Source of the DNA: Demequina flava
Lineage (GTDB): Bacteria; Actinomycetota; Actinomycetes; Actinomycetales; Demequinaceae
Assembly (NCBI RefSeq): GCF_000975035.1
Contig: NZ_BBRA01000002.1
Coordinates: forward strand, 434,001-498,000
Length of the DNA stretch: 64,000 bases
Reading direction: 5' to 3'
Shown here: in pieces, positions 62,620 through 64,000 of the stretch
Layout: every line of letters begins with the position of its first letter
Position numbering within the stretch: position 1 is the first letter of the stretch
Translations under genes and position numbers: made by a program
The notes under the pieces: model-generated
Database searches by the model: none
Told to the model about the DNA's origin: nothing
The model's input: the letters and a program-made list of their open reading frames with translations, nothing else

Positions 62620-63311
62620 ACGTCCGCAACCTCCTCAAGACCCGCTACCAGAGCCTCCCCCACTCCCGATACTCGGGCCAGGTCTGCGAGCGAGGAGAAC
62701 GGGCCGTTGGCATCCCGGTCGCTCACAATGCGCTCCGCAAGTACAGGGCCCACCCCAGGCAGTTCCTCGAGCTGCGCCGCGGTGGCCTGATTGAGGCGAA
62801 CGGGCCCCGATGAATCCTGGACTTCGCCAACAGCCGGTACATGGACCTGCTCACCGTCGACGACGGGCCGGGCAAGGTTTACTGCGCTCAGGTCAGCGTC
62901 GGGTAGTGCTCCGCCCGCGGTCTCAAGGACGTCAGCGACGCGCGCGCCACTATCGACCTCCACAAGCCCGGGAGCATCGACTGCGCCGGATACGTGAACC
63001 AACGCGGTGACGGGCGCGCCCACGAAGGACTCGGCGGAGCTCGGGGACACACTCGGACTGGGCTGAGCAGCCGGCACGCTCACAGGCGCAGTCTCCGGAC
63101 CGCGCATGATGGCCCACGCGATGAGCACGCCCACGCCCAGAACGATGGCGACGGTCAATGCCACGCGCGGCTCGATGGCGATCCGAAATCCTCGCGCGCG
63201 GTCCTCGATTTCACGGCCGTGCACGGCCTCGAAGGCTCGTGAGGCATGCGAGGCGGCATCCTCGCGCCACTGCGATACGGAAGAGCTGAAGGACTGGGTT
63301 GGTGACGTCAC
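62616..63311 (-). CDS. comEA: ComEA family helix-hairpin-helix DNA-binding protein
   Basis: 231 residues. A cytoplasmic N-terminus, one membrane helix (TVAIVLGVGVLIAWAI, about 53-68), a Ser/Pro linker, an SLBB domain (LVHVSGAVDAPGLVEV ... GGALPDADLSAVNL) and tandem HhH repeats (NQATAAQLEELPGVGPVLAE, SGVGEALVAGLEEV). It binds double-stranded DNA on the outside and passes it to ComEC. GTG 63311 lies 6 nt after TAGCGT (leaderless type). Confidence 0.94.
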   Translation of the reverse strand: MTSPTQSFSSSVSQWREDAASHASRAFEAVHGREIEDRARGFRIAIEPRVALTVAIVLGVGVLIAWAIMRGPETAPVSVPAAQPSPSVSPSSAESFVGAPVTALVHVSGAVDAPGLVEVDSGARVADVLETAGGALPDADLSAVNLARPVVDGEQVHVPAVGEVQDSSGPVRLNQATAAQLEELPGVGPVLAERIVSDRDANGPFSSLADLARVSGVGEALVAGLEEVADV

Positions 63312-63317
63312 ATTCCG

Positions 63318-63323
63318 ACGCTA
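63318..63323 (-). promoter_or_regulatory. Leaderless -10 element of comEA
   Basis: TAGCGT on the minus strand is followed by 6 nt and GTG 63311; no ribosome site is visible. Confidence 0.45.
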
Positions 63324-63375
63324 GGACGCCCACACGGGGCACCCAGTGCCGGAGACAGAAGCGGTGGAACGGCGC

Positions 63376-64000
63376 TCAGTCCACGGCTGTTGGGGACGAC
63401 GCACTCATGTCTGCCACCACGATCGCCAGCGCACCCGGCCCAGCGTGGACGGCCAGCACCGCACTGATCGAGGTGTCGACGATGGGCTCAAGCGCTTCAT
63501 GGTGAAGGCGGAACGAGCGCGCTGCGTCATCGCCGAATGTCCCGTCCCCCAACGTCATGATGGCGATGGCCGGCGCAGTTGCGGCGTCAATGGCCGCCTC
63601 AGCGCGTTCAAGCACCACGTCCCTGGCACGCGCGGTAGAGCGGACCTTCTGGGTCACAGCCGGCGCCCCATCGTGAATCTCAAGAACCGGCTTGACGTTC
63701 AGCACTCGTCCCATCGCCGCCGAGGCCGACGAGATTCGGCCCCCACGGCGCATGTACTCGAGGGTGTCTACCGTGAAGACGCACACAGCACTCGAGGCCA
63801 CTGCCTCAGCGGTCCGCACCACAGCATCGGCCGGTCGCCCCGCCCTCGCAGCACGCGCCGCAGCAATGGCCGCAAACCCGGTGCCCATCGCAACCGTGCC
63901 CGTGTCGACGATCGAGACCGGGATGCTCACGGCATCGGCCCCCGCCCTGGCCCTGTCCACGGTGCCGGACAAACCGGACGCGATAAGCACCGCAACGATG
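63376..64000 (-). CDS. DegV family fatty-acid-binding protein (partial, N-terminus outside window)
   Basis: The last 208 residues of a DegV protein. IASGLSGTVDRARAGADA, VSIVDTGTVAMGTGFAAIAA, FTVDTLEYMRRGGRISSASA and VLNVKPVLEIHDGAPAV are the family's lipid-binding and hinge segments. DegV (FakB-like) proteins bind fatty acids for a kinase. The start lies beyond the right window edge. Two GCATCGGCC copies fall in this stretch. Confidence 0.92.
   Translation of the reverse strand, partial: IVAVLIASGLSGTVDRARAGADAVSIPVSIVDTGTVAMGTGFAAIAAARAARAGRPADAVVRTAEAVASSAVCVFTVDTLEYMRRGGRISSASAAMGRVLNVKPVLEIHDGAPAVTQKVRSTARARDVVLERAEAAIDAATAPAIAIMTLGDGTFGDDAARSFRLHHEALEPIVDTSISAVLAVHAGPGALAIVVADMSASSPTAVD

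Overview
The window is chromosomal DNA from a high-GC Gram-positive actinobacterium. Order Micrococcales is likely (a Demequinaceae- or Cellulomonadaceae-like organism), but the sequence alone does not fix the genus. The grounds are the GC-rich codon usage, frequent GTG/TTG starts, many leaderless promoters, and gene runs typical of actinobacteria: hrcA-dnaJ-rsmE-HIT-phoH-ybeY-CBS protein-era-leuA-recO, uppS-zur-glyS-dusB-dgt-dnaG, and comEA-comEC-holA-rpsT.

Layout. 1-6.4 kb: a partial YnjB-type substrate-binding lipoprotein, then a VTT membrane protein coupled to a CDP-alcohol phosphatidyltransferase, a mercuric-reductase-like flavoprotein, a SAM methyltransferase, a Crp/Fnr regulator and an SDR oxidoreductase. 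6.4-7.3 kb: a degenerate transposase-like fragment, a short direct repeat and a CAU-anticodon tRNA. 7.4-10.3 kb: a zinc-starvation locus with the MRF-type CobW protein divergent from six cysteine-free ribosomal protein paralogs (bL28, bL33, uS14, bL31, bL36, bL32) and an HU gene, followed by tRNA-Asn. 10.4-14.0 kb: the first PhnCDEE transporter. 14.2-21.9 kb: dnaG, small membrane or hypothetical genes, a DUF368 lipid-carrier translocase, dgt, a DHFR-like protein and dusB. 22-28 kb: a four-gene exopolysaccharide operon (HAS-like glycosyltransferase, two beta-helix proteins, UDP-glucose dehydrogenase). 28-35.4 kb: YibE/F, glyS, the znuA-znuC-znuB-zur operon with a DedA-like gene, and uppS. 35.4-40.5 kb: a second PhnCDEE transporter with a HAD phosphatase and an RpiR regulator behind PhoP-box-like repeats. 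40.7-51.5 kb: recO through hrcA, including leuA with a leader-peptide attenuator and a CIRCE site at hrcA. 51.7-64 kb: three tandem DUF4870 genes, hemW, lepA, a PAS-GGDEF-EAL protein, a membrane-anchored PemK/MazF-like protein, rpsT, holA, comEC, comEA and a partial degV.

How it fits together. Two near-identical Zur operators (8495 and 30912) tie the ribosomal-protein/MRF locus and the Znu uptake operon to the Zur regulator encoded here, a self-contained zinc-starvation response. The Phn modules and HAD protein look like phosphate-starvation scavenging. The exopolysaccharide operon has the parts for a uronic-acid polymer: UDP-glucuronate supply, a membrane synthase and secreted beta-helix enzymes.

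The most unusual signals are a dispersed 9-10-mer (GCATCGGCC or GCATCGGCCC) that recurs about 29 times by hand count on both strands, inside and between genes; a repeated leaderless promoter layout (TANNNT, 6-7 nt, start codon) at about twelve genes; and the polyuronate-type operon.
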